NCBI RefSeq assembly: GCF_004340685.1
Contig: NZ_SLUN01000001.1
Coordinates: 62,001 to 126,000 of the forward strand
Direction of reading: 5' to 3'
DNA length: 64,000 bases
DNA from: Hydrogenispora ethanolica
Lineage (GTDB): Bacteria; Bacillota; UBA4882; UBA8346
Part shown: piece by piece, positions 16,677-25,945 of the stretch
How the letters are laid out: each line of letters begins with the position of its first letter
How positions within the stretch are numbered: position 1 is the stretch's first letter
Position numbers and translations under genes: made by a program
The notes under the pieces: generated by a model
What the model was told of the DNA's origin: nothing
Database searches by the model: none
The model's input: only the letters and a program-made list of their open reading frames with translations

Positions 16677-18524
16677 TTAGAGTCTCACCCCGACCAGCGT
16701 GATATCGTCCCGTTGCTCCCGGCCGTCCATATAGCGGCGAAGCTCCGCTTCGATCTGTTGCCCCTGCCGTTCCAGCGGCTCGGAATAGTACTCATCCACT
16801 AGCGCCACTAGACGTTTCCTGCCATAAGGCAGATCGCGCTCGCCGCCATTCTGGTCCATCAGGCCGTCACTGCCCAAATAGAGAATGGCCCCGCTTTCCC
16901 GGGCCAGGCGCTGATTCTGATAGGAAGTTCCGGACCGGCGGAGCTGCCCGATGCTGCGGGGATTGCCCTTCACCATCTGCAATCCCGCGGCGGTGCGGAG
17001 GTAAAGGACGGTCCTGGCCCCGGCGAACAATACTTCGCTTTCACCCAGGTAGACCAGGCCGATATCCAATCCCGCGCCGCTCGGAGCGGCGTCGCCCCGG
17101 CGCATTGTCGCCTCGAACACCCGGTCCAACTCCGCGAGGATCAAGGCGGGATCCCCGGCCGTGTCGCGGTCGGCCACGATCTGATTCAGGATCGAATGGA
17201 CCGTCATGGTCAATAGCGCGCCGGGCACTCCATGGCCGGCACAATCGCCCACTGCCAGGAGCACGCCCCGGTCTAGCCGCTTGACCCAGTAAAAATCGCC
17301 GCTCACCAGGTCGCGGGGGCGCCAGATCAGAAAATGCTCTCCCAAATGCTCCGCCAGCTCGGCCGGGCTGGGCAGGATCGATTCCTGGATGATCCGGGCG
17401 TATTCGATGCTCTCCTTCATCCGGCGGTTCTGCTCGTCCAGTTCCCGGGTACGCTCGGCCACCTTGGCCTCCAGCTCCTTACTGAGCCGGACCGCCCGCT
17501 GATAAGGGTCGGCGATCTTCCGCGACACCCAGTAAAATAGGAGTACGATCAACACCAGCATGATCAAACCGGCCAGAGCGGTATGAAACTTGATCGAAGC
17601 GGCGATGGCGATGCTTTCGCGCCGCGGGATCTGAAAGACCAGCTTCCAGTCGGCCGAACGGATCGGCAGGGTGATCAAATCGTAGAGTAGCCCCGCGTCG
17701 TTACGGTAGGAAAGGACCGTGCCACCGGCCCCGTCCGCGCCGGATCGGTCCAGCACCCGACGGCGGATCCCCGCCGGCAGCAGCCGCCCGATATTCCGAT
17801 TCAGGTGCTCGGTATCCTCGGAGATATAAATCCGGCCGGTCCGGTCCACCAGCCACAGGTTACTCCGGCTGCCGAATTTGTAGCTCTGGAACTCGCGGCT
17901 GATGTCCCGCAGGTCCAGACCCACACCGCTGATGCCGCTCGGCCGGGCGACATCGCCCATCAAGGCGTTGACAAATACAAAGGTGCTGCCCCGCTCGTTA
18001 TTGGAGTCGATCACAATCGACACCGGCCGCCCGGCGGCCAGCGTGGCAAAGAACCAGGAGTCGTCGGGATCCTCGGGATTCATGGTGTCGATGATCCGGC
18101 CCTTCTCATCCCAGTAATGGCCGGTGACCGCGCTGACCACAAAGGAATTGTCATAGTCGTAATTCTCGGCCACGTCGGCCAGTTTGGTCCGGGCCGCCTC
18201 GCCCAGCCGCCGGTCCTGTTCGCGGCCGGCCACCCACTGGTTGAGCCCCGGGTCGCGGGCTAATAGCAAGGCGGTCTCCTTGGCGCGTTCGATCCGGCCG
18301 TTGATCTTGGCGGTGATCGATTCGGCGATATACAGTAGGTCTTTGGATTTCAGCTTTTGCACCAGCGCACGCTCGGCAATGATGGAGCTGAGCGTCCCGG
18401 TGAGCACTACCGCCAGTCCAATGATGGCGCTGGCCAGGATGACCACTTTCCAGGTGCCGTTGTCAAACAGTTCCGCCGGACCCGGCTCGGCAGGGCGCCG
18501 GGGGGCGCGCATCATTTTCAGCAT
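16677..18524 (-). CDS. siaA: SiaA-like membrane PP2C phosphatase
   Basis: A 615-residue sensor phosphatase. A first membrane helix (VVILASAIIGLAVVLTG) is followed by a roughly 280-residue double-Cache sensor with FGSRSNLWLVDRTGRIYIS, then a second helix (ALAGLIMLVLIVLLFYWVS). A coiled-coil segment (LSKELEAKVAERTRELDEQNRRM) leads to a SpoIIE/RsbU-type PP2C domain with SGDFYWVKRL, VGDCAGHGVPGALLTM, SDGLMDQNGG and the terminal DDITLVGVRL. All metal-binding aspartates seem present. The start at 18524 was chosen because the longer frame runs into siaC. In Pseudomonas SiaA dephosphorylates SiaC; the same role is inferred. Confidence 0.85.
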   Translation of the reverse strand: MLKMMRAPRRPAEPGPAELFDNGTWKVVILASAIIGLAVVLTGTLSSIIAERALVQKLKSKDLLYIAESITAKINGRIERAKETALLLARDPGLNQWVAGREQDRRLGEAARTKLADVAENYDYDNSFVVSAVTGHYWDEKGRIIDTMNPEDPDDSWFFATLAAGRPVSIVIDSNNERGSTFVFVNALMGDVARPSGISGVGLDLRDISREFQSYKFGSRSNLWLVDRTGRIYISEDTEHLNRNIGRLLPAGIRRRVLDRSGADGAGGTVLSYRNDAGLLYDLITLPIRSADWKLVFQIPRRESIAIAASIKFHTALAGLIMLVLIVLLFYWVSRKIADPYQRAVRLSKELEAKVAERTRELDEQNRRMKESIEYARIIQESILPSPAELAEHLGEHFLIWRPRDLVSGDFYWVKRLDRGVLLAVGDCAGHGVPGALLTMTVHSILNQIVADRDTAGDPALILAELDRVFEATMRRGDAAPSGAGLDIGLVYLGESEVLFAGARTVLYLRTAAGLQMVKGNPRSIGQLRRSGTSYQNQRLARESGAILYLGSDGLMDQNGGERDLPYGRKRLVALVDEYYSEPLERQGQQIEAELRRYMDGREQRDDITLVGVRL

Positions 18525-18591
18525 CGGTCCGTCCGCTTTCTGTCGTTGATCGGGCCGGCCGTTTCCGCGCCGACCGCAGGCTCCCGGGGAG

Positions 18592-18972
18592 TTAGGCAGG
18601 AATAATCTCGAAGGGCAGCTGCAAGTCTTCCTTAAACTCCTCGGCGCATTCCAGGCTGCTCTCGTTCTCGGGATCGTAATACCAGTGGACAACGATCTTG
18701 TGGCCGTGCAGGTAGGCCTGTTCCAGCTTTTCGATGAGCATCATGATGCATTTGGAACTGCTGGTGTTGATGTAGGGCATGCTGAACTCAATCCGCAGCA
18801 TTATCAGCCCGTCGGCCACGGTCAGATACTGATCTACCCACTCCAGCACCGGCTCGTAAAATTTGAAAGCGTTCTCCGGATAGGACTGCCCTTTGATCCG
18901 CAGCTCGTTGCGGTCGGGGTCGAAGTCGATCTGGGGAGTGCCTTTGGTCTGTTCGATAAAGAGCTTTTCCAT
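18592..18972 (-). CDS. siaC: SiaC-like partner protein (DUF1987)
   Basis: A 126-residue single-domain protein of the DUF1987/SiaC family. It opens with LFIEQTKGTPQIDFDPDRNELRIKG and holds SYPENAFKFYEPVLEWV and the motif MPYINTSSSKCI. The threonine of that motif corresponds to the regulatory phosphorylation site of Pseudomonas SiaC. The unphosphorylated protein binds and activates the GGDEF partner. It lies 11 bases after siaB, with a GGGGGGAA ribosome site. Confidence 0.88.
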   Translation of the reverse strand: MEKLFIEQTKGTPQIDFDPDRNELRIKGQSYPENAFKFYEPVLEWVDQYLTVADGLIMLRIEFSMPYINTSSSKCIMMLIEKLEQAYLHGHKIVVHWYYDPENESSLECAEEFKEDLQLPFEIIPA

Positions 18973-18983
18973 GATGTTCCCCC

Positions 18984-19523
18984 CTATATGATGACTTTCA
19001 ACTCGTAAAAGGAGAATTCGGGATCGATCGGCTCGATGGAGTATTCCAGCGGCGCCCCGGCCTTGCGGGCGATCTCGATTAGCCCGATGCCGGCCCCGCC
19101 GCTCTCGGCGGGCAGCTCCTTTTTGAGCTGCTCTTTGTAGAGCTTTTTCAGCTCCTCCTTGCTCAGCCGGACGATGGACTCGAGCCTGGCCGAGAGCGCC
19201 GGAAGATCCCGGTTCTCCACCAGATTGCCGGCCCAGACCACGTAGCCCTGGCTGTTCTTACCGATACAGACGATCCCCGAGTTGACGATCCGTTCGAATT
19301 GGGGGCAGCCTTCCTTGCGGGTGGCGTAGTTCTTGATATTCTGGGTCTGTTCGATGAAGACGGCAAAGACGTTATAGATGTCGTTTTTGGGCCGTTCGTC
19401 GGCCTCCATGTATTCTTTGATCGCTTCGCCCAGTTCCTCGATGATTCCTTGCGAAAAACGTCCCGAAAAGCTGATCAGCACTCCGAAATCGCGCAATCTT
19501 TCTTGCAGTTGGAGCAGTTTCAT
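18984..19523 (-). CDS. siaB: SiaB-like kinase (DUF6272)
   Basis: A 179-residue protein of the SiaB/DUF6272 type. It has an N-terminal helical part with GVLISFSGRFSQGIIEELGE and VFAVFIEQTQNIKNYA, and a C-terminal GAGIGLIEIARKAG glycine loop like an ATP-lid in GHKL kinases. SiaB-type proteins phosphorylate SiaC and oppose SiaA. The ATG at 19523 has GGAGG nine bases upstream; the TTG at 19529 is too close to it. It shares an operon with siaC, siaA and the GGDEF/HD-GYP gene. Confidence 0.85.
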   Translation of the reverse strand: MKLLQLQERLRDFGVLISFSGRFSQGIIEELGEAIKEYMEADERPKNDIYNVFAVFIEQTQNIKNYATRKEGCPQFERIVNSGIVCIGKNSQGYVVWAGNLVENRDLPALSARLESIVRLSKEELKKLYKEQLKKELPAESGGAGIGLIEIARKAGAPLEYSIEPIDPEFSFYELKVII

Positions 19524-19586
19524 CCCCAAACGCCTCCTTCCATATCTAAGCGGGGCAAGCTATTCCATCCGGCTTCCACCGCCCGC

Positions 19587-20276
19587 TCATCCGGCTTCGT
19601 CCGCCGGGGACGAAGCCTCCTCCAGCCGGAGCTCTCCCGGCTCGCTCAGTTCCCAGCGCTCCTCGGCGAACAACATCACCGCCGGCCGGATCAGGCGCAG
19701 CCGGACGCGGCCCGCGCCGGGCCGGTAGCCGTCGACCCGGAAGACTTCACCCATCGCCCCGGCGCGGAGCAGCTCTTCATCATAGTCCAGCCCGAAGCCG
19801 GGGACAATCAGCACATGGTTGGGGGTCTTGGTGGCGATCCCCCAATAATCGCCGCCGCCTTTGGCAAAGACCGGAGCCAACTCCGGATCGAGCCGCCGGT
19901 CGCGGCGGTTGGCCACCTCAAAGCGGATCGGGCCGTATTTGTCGCGGAAATCATTCTCCAATTCCGGCTGAGCTACGACCCGGTTGTAATTATCGATCAG
20001 CACGCTCATCCCGACATAACTATTCCGGGCCGGCCGAGGCCCCGCGGCGGGAGCGGACGGATCGGCAGCCGGCGGCCCAACCTTCTCGTACTCCGCCAAC
20101 TTATCCTGAAACGCCTGGATGACGCCCAGCGCCTCATCCAGCCGGGCATGGGCCAGATGCAGCTGCTCCCGCAGCTCGGCAATGGCCCGGTCCCGAATGT
20201 CCAGTTCCCGCCGCATATTCTGATTGATCAGCTCCGCAAAGCGCAAAAATACCTGATCATAGCTCCGCTCCGCCAT
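19587..20276 (-). CDS. Unknown coiled-coil protein heading the Sia operon
   Basis: A 229-residue soluble protein. Residues 5-65 form a charged coiled coil (LIRDRAIAELREQ-like heptads). An alanine/proline linker follows, then a beta-rich domain with SVLIDNYNRV, GGDYWGIATKTPNHVLIVPGFGLDYDEELL and RVRLIRPA-like strands. I do not recognise the family. It lies 63 bases ahead of siaB on the same strand, so it may be an extra part of the switch. GGGGTGA precedes the ATG. Confidence 0.55.
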   Translation of the reverse strand: MAERSYDQVFLRFAELINQNMRRELDIRDRAIAELREQLHLAHARLDEALGVIQAFQDKLAEYEKVGPPAADPSAPAAGPRPARNSYVGMSVLIDNYNRVVAQPELENDFRDKYGPIRFEVANRRDRRLDPELAPVFAKGGGDYWGIATKTPNHVLIVPGFGLDYDEELLRAGAMGEVFRVDGYRPGAGRVRLRLIRPAVMLFAEERWELSEPGELRLEEASSPADEAG

Positions 20277-20535
20277 CCGCCGCTCACCCCGAAAGCCGCC
20301 CTAATGGTCGCGAATTTTTGATCGGTTTTTCGCGAAATTTGCCGAAAAATCCTGCCAGTTTTGGCAAGATATCGACCGGTTTGCCGGAAAATTTCTGGAT
20401 TTTGGCAGTGCCGGTTCCACAGCATTGAAAAAGCGGGCTCAACCCTTCTCGGAAAATTCCTTCCTTAAAAAGGAAATTTATATCATAATATGGAATTATT
20501 TAGAATCAATCCTTTCATCATTAAGGAGGTGCGAA

Positions 20536-21090
20536 ATGAAGAACGTTTCCAAACTAAGGTTTATCGCCACCCTGCTCTTCCTGGCGTTAGCGTTGGCCGG
20601 CTGTAGCCTGGCCGATCCCTCGAAACCCGGCGATTCGCTGCTCATTGGCAGGCTGACCCTGCAGGCGGAAGGCTGGGCCGATACCTCTACCGGGACCACT
20701 GTCAATGGCACCCAGAAGGTCAGCGTCTTTATGAATCTGCGGAATGAAGCCACCCAAAAGCTGTATCACGTACAAACCGAACCCCACGGCTTCTTCGGCG
20801 TACGCAATCCCGAACCCGGTCTTTACGTCATTGAAAAACTCTCTTTCAAGGCCACCGGCAGCAGCGGCTGGTCCCAATTGACCAGCAAGGCCCGGATTCC
20901 GTTGCCCCCGTTCGAAATCGCGCCGGGCAAGGTCACCAATCTGGGCTCGCTCTGTTGGATCGCCAACAAAACCACGGAAGACTACCGTTTTATTAGGGAC
21001 GGCGCTCCGGAAGAACTGCGCCGGCTATTCGCCGAGACCTTTCCCAAGAGCGGCTGGCTGCAACGCGAATGGTTGAATGTCGGTTATTGA
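20536..21090 (+). CDS. Lipoprotein of unknown function
   Basis: A 184-residue protein with a lipoprotein signal (FIATLLFLALALAGC, cysteine at residue 24). The mature part is about 160 residues, beta-rich, with VSVFMNLRNEATQKLYHVQT and GLYVIEKLSFKA. AGGAGGTG lies at ideal distance from the ATG at 20536. A strong terminator follows at 21121. I do not recognise the family; it stands as a single-gene unit. Confidence 0.7.
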   Translation: MKNVSKLRFIATLLFLALALAGCSLADPSKPGDSLLIGRLTLQAEGWADTSTGTTVNGTQKVSVFMNLRNEATQKLYHVQTEPHGFFGVRNPEPGLYVIEKLSFKATGSSGWSQLTSKARIPLPPFEIAPGKVTNLGSLCWIANKTTEDYRFIRDGAPEELRRLFAETFPKSGWLQREWLNVGY

Positions 21091-21120
21091 ACGCCATCCC
21101 AAAGCTTCCTATAGCGACCA

Positions 21121-21152
21121 AAAAGCTGCTCTCCAACCAGGGCAGCTTTTTT
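21121..21152 (+). terminator. Rho-independent terminator after lipoprotein gene
   Basis: AAAAGCTGC (21121-21129) pairs with GCAGCTTTT (21142-21150) and runs into a six-T tract. It ends the lipoprotein transcript before motA. Confidence 0.85.
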
Positions 21153-21397
21153 CAACACCGGAACAAAACGCCATGGCCGCTAAGAGCGCTTCAGCGGCAG
21201 CCAGAGCGGGAATTGCGGAGATTTCACCGGATAAATCCGGCGTCATGCGATTTAACCCTTCAAAACACCCGACAATCTGCCGATAATTATTTAAATGGGT
21301 TATACCTGCTAATATTCCATTTATGAAATGTTCTCGTTGTTCCAACCGGCAATTTTTCCGCCGGAGGCGGCATTCCAGGATTGATTATGGAGGTAAC

Positions 21398-22225
21398 ATG
21401 GACATTGCAACCCTCATCGGCATCTTTGCCGGTCTCATCTGTATCGGGTATGGTCTGGCCAGCGGCGGGAGCCCCCGGGCTTTCTGGGACCTGCCGTCGT
21501 TATTCATCGTGCTCGGCGGCGGCCTGGCTTCGACTTTGATCAGCTACCGCCTCGGCGAGATCGCCAAGATCAGCAAAGTCGTCGCCAACGCCTTCACCCA
21601 TCGCCAGGATTCCGTCTTCGTCACCATGGAGTTCCTGCTCCATCTGGCCAATAAAGCCCGTCAGGAGGGGCTCCTGTCGCTCGAACCCGAAATCGAGCAG
21701 ATGAACGATGCTTTTCTCAAAAACCCGCTCGAACTAGTCATCGACGGCGACGAGCCCGAATCGATCCGCGACTCCATGCTGGCCGAACTGGACAGCCTGA
21801 AAGCCCGGCACGCCAAGGGACAAGCGCTGTTTAAAACGCTCGGCAGCATGTTCCCGGCCTGGGGCATGATTGGAACGCTGATCGGACTGATCAATCTGCT
21901 GCGCTCGCTGGACGATCCCTCCAAGATCGGCCCGGCGATGGCCGTGGCCCTCGTCACGACCTTTTACGGCAGCATCCTGGCCAATTTTATCTGCCTGCCC
22001 ATCGCCAACAAGCTGGCGATCAAGAGCAAAGAGGAGATCCAACTGAAAGAGATGATACTCGAAGCGGTTCTGGCGCTTGAAAGCGGCTCCAACCCCCGGA
22101 TGATCGAGAAAAAAATGCTGAACTTCCTCTCCCCCTCCCAAAAGGCGGAATACCAGAAGTGGAAAGAGCGGCCCCGGCCGGAGCAGTCCTCTTCCGCGGT
22201 CGGCGACACGGTTGCCGCCGAGTAG
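21398..22225 (+). CDS. motA: Flagellar motor stator protein MotA
   Basis: A 275-residue stator subunit with the four expected membrane segments: two near the N-terminus (IGIFAGLICIGYGLA, SLFIVLGGGLASTLIS) and two after residue 145 (GSMFPAWGMIGTLIGLI, VALVTTFYGSILANFICLP). The cytoplasmic loop between holds the charged residues that face FliG. GGAGGTAAC precedes the ATG at 21398. It is followed by motB after 55 bases; together they form the ion channel that powers flagellar rotation. Confidence 0.95.
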   Translation: MDIATLIGIFAGLICIGYGLASGGSPRAFWDLPSLFIVLGGGLASTLISYRLGEIAKISKVVANAFTHRQDSVFVTMEFLLHLANKARQEGLLSLEPEIEQMNDAFLKNPLELVIDGDEPESIRDSMLAELDSLKARHAKGQALFKTLGSMFPAWGMIGTLIGLINLLRSLDDPSKIGPAMAVALVTTFYGSILANFICLPIANKLAIKSKEEIQLKEMILEAVLALESGSNPRMIEKKMLNFLSPSQKAEYQKWKERPRPEQSSSAVGDTVAAE

Positions 22226-22280
22226 CGGCGAAGGCCCTCTGCCTCCCCGCTCACCCTGACGCAAAGGAGAGAATGACGAT

Positions 22281-23012
22281 TTGAGCAAGCGCAAGCGGAG
22301 TTCAGCCGAAGAAGAGTCGCCCGAAGGCGCGCCCGAATGGATGACCACCTATAGCGATCTGGTCACCCTGCTGTTGACCTTCTTTATCCTGCTGTTCTCC
22401 ATGGCAGCTATCGACCAGCAGAAATTCATACAGATCGCCAATGCGCTGCGCAACACCTTCGTCGGCGCGGGCGAAAGTTTCGATACCCACACGGGTAGAG
22501 ACCTTTTGGCCCTGATCACCCAGAACCAGTCGCTGCCGCGGCAGTCGTTCCAAAAGCGTCCGATCCCCATCGACAAGGCGCTCCTGAAGATCAAGGAGTC
22601 CATCAAGGCGCAGCAATTGGAAGGGTCGATCAAGGTGATCGAGGAGAAGAACGCGATCACGCTTCGGGTGGATTCGGTGATCTTTTTTGACAGCGGCAGC
22701 GCCGAGATTAAGGACTCAGCCAAGGAAATCCTGAATAAACTCGGCCTATTCCTGAAGGAGCTGGACCGGGAGACTCTGATCCAAGGGCACACCGACAACC
22801 GGCCCATCAAGACCGTACAATTCCCGTCCAATTGGGAGCTTTCCACCAAGCGGGCGACCAATATCGTGGTCTACCTGATCGAGCAATGCCAGCTGGATCC
22901 CAGGCGTCTCACGCCGGCCGGCAACTCCGAGTTCAAGCCGATAGCGCCCAATGACACCGAGGCCCATCGCGCCAAGAACCGCCGCATCGACATTGTCGTG
23001 TTGAAGGAATGA
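22281..23012 (+). CDS. motB: Flagellar motor stator protein MotB
   Basis: A 243-residue protein. A short basic N-terminus (SKRKRSSAEEES) is followed by EWMTTYSDLVTLLLTFFILLF with the ion-binding aspartate, then a plug/linker and an OmpA-like peptidoglycan-binding domain (LIQGHTDNRPI, NWELSTKRATNIV, NRRIDIVV). The start is a TTG with AAAGGAG upstream; a nearby ATG is out of frame and stops at once. Gene order and spacing match motAB operons. Confidence 0.95.
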   Translation: MSKRKRSSAEEESPEGAPEWMTTYSDLVTLLLTFFILLFSMAAIDQQKFIQIANALRNTFVGAGESFDTHTGRDLLALITQNQSLPRQSFQKRPIPIDKALLKIKESIKAQQLEGSIKVIEEKNAITLRVDSVIFFDSGSAEIKDSAKEILNKLGLFLKELDRETLIQGHTDNRPIKTVQFPSNWELSTKRATNIVVYLIEQCQLDPRRLTPAGNSEFKPIAPNDTEAHRAKNRRIDIVVLKE

Positions 23013-23041
23013 AGCCGGCCGATGACCGATTTTATAAGTAT

Positions 23042-23096
23042 ATGAGATACAAGGTGAGGCCGTCCCGTCAGAGGACAACCTCTCCTTGTATCTCAT
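23042..23096. terminator. Bidirectional hairpin between convergent motB and metallopeptidase genes
   Basis: ATGAGATACAAGG (23042-23054) is perfectly complementary to CCTTGTATCTCAT (23084-23096), with inner GAGG/CCTC pairs. It lies between two converging genes and overlaps the stop of the minus-strand one. No U-run is present, so termination efficiency is uncertain. Confidence 0.5.
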
Positions 23097-24094
23097 GACT
23101 CCGTTAAATTGGACAGCGCCCGCTCCGTTTCCAGCCGGGCGGGCTCCGGCCTCAGGGCCAACAGGCCCGCGGCCAGCATCGCCCAGAGGCCGGCGATGAG
23201 CCAAGGCTGGAACTGCCAGAAGGCCAGTTCCTTTGGGAGCCAGGGCGATTGGTAGCCGATCTGCGGGGCCGATACGGCCAGGCCCTGCATAAAGCGCTTG
23301 ACCGCCGCCGCCTGCGCCGGATCGCGACGCGGGTCGCCCAGGCGGATGTCGCCGTAGAACGGCTGGTCCTTGCCGAACAGCATCCGGAAATCCTCGGCAA
23401 AGGTCTCCTCGCTGGAAGCGCTCCAGCCGGCGGTATTCACCGCGCCGGGGCCATGCCAGACTCCGCCGCGCAGCCTGAGATAGGAATCCCAGCGCCGCAG
23501 GCCCGAGGGCCGGTTGCGGTCCATATAGCTCATATGGACGCTGTGTCCGAGCTCATGATAGAGCGTGACCCGGAGCGATTCGCCGCTCAGGTTCTCGGGG
23601 TCGGCCTGACCGCCTAATACGGTGTAGCCGGGACCTCCCAGTCCGCTGACCTCGGGGATCACTTCCGGCAACAAAAAGATGTGCAATCCTCGCAAAAATT
23701 GTCCGGGCAGCGCCGGCGCGATCTCCCGCACCGCGCGCGCCACCTCGGACGGGTCGTAGCTTCCGCCCGGGCCGCTGAACGTATAGCCTCCCCAACCCGG
23801 GGCCGCCGCCTCCGCCACCCCGCCCTGCAAATAGGCTAGCTTGGCGGCGAGTGCTTGGTATTTGCCGAGCAATTGGCCGGTGGCCCCGGGGCTGTAAATC
23901 TTCACCCCGGCCGGGCCGGCCGTGGCCAGCCGCTCCTCGGCCCGTTCCAGATCGGCGGCGAGCCGGGTCGCTTCACCCACCACCGCCGCGCGGCTCGGCG
24001 CGGTCGCCGCGATCGTTCGATTCTCAGATGCAGTCAAACTGCCGAACGTTGCAACCAAGCCGGCAACCACGGCAATCCAGGCGAACTTTTTCAT
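23093..24094 (-). CDS. Membrane-anchored putative zinc metallopeptidase
   Basis: A 333-residue protein with an N-terminal signal sequence (FAWIAVVAGLVATFGSLTAS), a central domain with the zinc motif HELGH near residue 183, and an EETFAEDF segment 45 residues later that could give the third ligand. A C-terminal membrane helix follows (PWLIAGLWAMLAAGLLAL). The domain order suggests an extracytoplasmic protease tethered to the membrane. I do not recognise a named family. AAGGAGCGA precedes the ATG. Confidence 0.65.
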   Translation of the reverse strand: MKKFAWIAVVAGLVATFGSLTASENRTIAATAPSRAAVVGEATRLAADLERAEERLATAGPAGVKIYSPGATGQLLGKYQALAAKLAYLQGGVAEAAAPGWGGYTFSGPGGSYDPSEVARAVREIAPALPGQFLRGLHIFLLPEVIPEVSGLGGPGYTVLGGQADPENLSGESLRVTLYHELGHSVHMSYMDRNRPSGLRRWDSYLRLRGGVWHGPGAVNTAGWSASSEETFAEDFRMLFGKDQPFYGDIRLGDPRRDPAQAAAVKRFMQGLAVSAPQIGYQSPWLPKELAFWQFQPWLIAGLWAMLAAGLLALRPEPARLETERALSNLTES

Positions 24095-24227
24095 TTCGGC
24101 TCGCTCCTTTCTGTTTTATATTCAAAATCATCCTCGTCATTGCTAAGCGGATCATTCGCCCGCGACAAACCACCCGCACTACGCGGGCAGCATGGCGCAG
24201 GACTCCGATTATAGCATAATTGTAACG

Positions 24228-24905
24228 TTATGTAAAGTTTTTAGCCGCCGGGCAATCGGCTTGCAACGGGCAGGAGGCGCAGGCGGGCTGATGCGGCCGG
24301 CAATAGCGACGGCCCAAATTCAGCAGTAAAATGTGCAGTTCGGCCTGAAGCGGGACCGGAACCTGTTCCGACAGCAGCCGTTGCATCTTGCCCGGGTCCA
24401 AGGATGGTGCCGCCCAGCCCAGCCGGCCGGCCACCCGGTGGATATGGGTGTCGACCGGGAAGATCGGCTGTCCCATGCCGAACAGCATCACGCAGGCGGC
24501 GGTCTTCGGCCCCACTCCCGGCAGCCCGGTCAAAAACTGCCAGGCCGCCGCCGGGTCGTCCGCCAGATCGTCCAGGGAGAACCGGCCGAATCGCTCCCGC
24601 ACTCCTTCCAGAATACTGCGAATGGCCGCCGCCCGCTGCGCCGCCAGTCCCGCCGGGCGAATCACCTCCGCCAACTCCTCCGGCGGAACCTCCAACGCCA
24701 TTTCCGGTTCGGGAAAACGCGCCGTAAAGTTTCGCCAAGCCCGCAGCGCATTAGTGTCGTTCGTCGCCTGGGTCAGTACCGTCGCCAGCAGGACCTCCAG
24801 TGGCGAATGACACCAATTCAAGGGGCTGACCCGGTGGAGCTCGGCCGGACTCCCCAGCGCTCCCCGGAGCTTGGCGGCGATCGTTTCAAAATCCGTTTGT
24901 CCCAA
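24228..24905 (-). CDS. Endonuclease III-family DNA glycosylase
   Basis: A 225-residue protein when started at the TTG at 24905, which has AGAGGG six bases upstream; the open frame extends 68 codons further but into sequence that looks non-coding. The helix-hairpin-helix LPGVGPKTAACVM keeps the catalytic lysine, and VDTHIHRVAGRLG keeps the catalytic aspartate. The C-terminus has the [4Fe-4S] motif C-x6-C-x2-C-x5-C. It removes oxidised pyrimidines or mismatched bases. The early part is more divergent than true Nth, so it may be a paralogue with a different lesion preference. Confidence 0.88.
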   Translation of the reverse strand: MGQTDFETIAAKLRGALGSPAELHRVSPLNWCHSPLEVLLATVLTQATNDTNALRAWRNFTARFPEPEMALEVPPEELAEVIRPAGLAAQRAAAIRSILEGVRERFGRFSLDDLADDPAAAWQFLTGLPGVGPKTAACVMLFGMGQPIFPVDTHIHRVAGRLGWAAPSLDPGKMQRLLSEQVPVPLQAELHILLLNLGRRYCRPHQPACASCPLQADCPAAKNFT

Positions 24906-25085
24906 TGGGATCCCTCTTTTCAACTGTTTATCGGACGGATCCGGCGAATCGCCGCGAAAATTGCCGCAAACCGTTAATATACCTCGTTTTTCGGGGACTT
25001 TCGATAAAGGAATTCCGCGGCCCATCCCGAATCTTTGTTTGTAAAAAGAATCCAAAAAAACCAATCTCACGAAGGAGAATCGAGC

Positions 25086-25778
25086 ATGGCCTACATCGCC
25101 ATCGAGCAAAACCGGGATACCATCGGCCAGGCGGTGGTCCTCCCGCAGCAGGAACTGAAGGAGCTCTTTGAGATTGCGCAGGCCGGCGCCACCGGCGCGG
25201 TCGCTTCATTGCGGGATTTTTTGGGCACCAGCTCGGACATTCAGCTGAATTGCCTGTCATTCCTTCCGGTCTCGGTCCTGCTGGACCGGATCCGCCTGTA
25301 TTACCAGGACAATCTGGGCTTTCATCTCCGTTTCTCCGGCGACATCTCCGGGGAAATTTATACCTTGATGCGCGAGCGGGACGCGTTCCTCATCATCGAA
25401 CGGATGCTCGGCGCGAAACGCAAGTCCGGCAAGCCCCTGGACCGGCTGGAGGTCTCGGTCCTGGCGGAGATGATCCACATCATGGCCAACTCCTTTTGGC
25501 GGGCGATGTCGGAGAAAACCGCCCTCAACTGGTGGTTTTCCCCACCCGCCCGGGTGAATGATCCGGCCCGGTCGCTCGCTTATTCGGCCAAGGTCTTCAA
25601 TCTGGATCAGCTGTTGATCCATTTCGAATTCCTGATCCCGGGCAGCGGGATCCGTTTCCAATATGTCTTCCTGCCCAGCCAGAATACATTCGCCCGGCTA
25701 CTGGAGGGACTCAGCCGCATTCCGGCGCCGGAGGAAACGCTCCTGGCCCCGGTCGCCGCCGCCGGAACCGATGCATAA
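25086..25778 (+). CDS. CheC/CheX-like chemotaxis protein
   Basis: A 230-residue soluble protein with two repeats of the CheC type: QELKELFEIAQAGATGAVASL near residue 22 and RLEVSVLAEMIHIMANSFWRAM near residue 120. The central part, GFHLRFSGDISGEIYTLM and AFLIIERMLG, also fits CheC/CheX/FliY. Both E-x-x-N phosphatase signatures are altered (ELFE and EMIH), so CheY-P phosphatase activity is doubtful. GAAGGAGAA precedes the ATG at 25086. No chemotaxis genes adjoin it, though motAB is nearby. Confidence 0.55.
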   Translation: MAYIAIEQNRDTIGQAVVLPQQELKELFEIAQAGATGAVASLRDFLGTSSDIQLNCLSFLPVSVLLDRIRLYYQDNLGFHLRFSGDISGEIYTLMRERDAFLIIERMLGAKRKSGKPLDRLEVSVLAEMIHIMANSFWRAMSEKTALNWWFSPPARVNDPARSLAYSAKVFNLDQLLIHFEFLIPGSGIRFQYVFLPSQNTFARLLEGLSRIPAPEETLLAPVAAAGTDA

Positions 25779-25945
25779 ACGTCTCCCTTCCGGAGCAGAA
25801 ATATATCGATGGCGCGAAGTTCGCCTCGGAACGCTTCCGAAGCGACGCCCCATCGCAGCCGCCAGGAGAATACGCGGCAATTTGCCGGGGTCGTCCCCAA
25901 CCGTTGCCGCCTGGACCGGCGATTTCTGCATAAGGGAGTGTTGGA

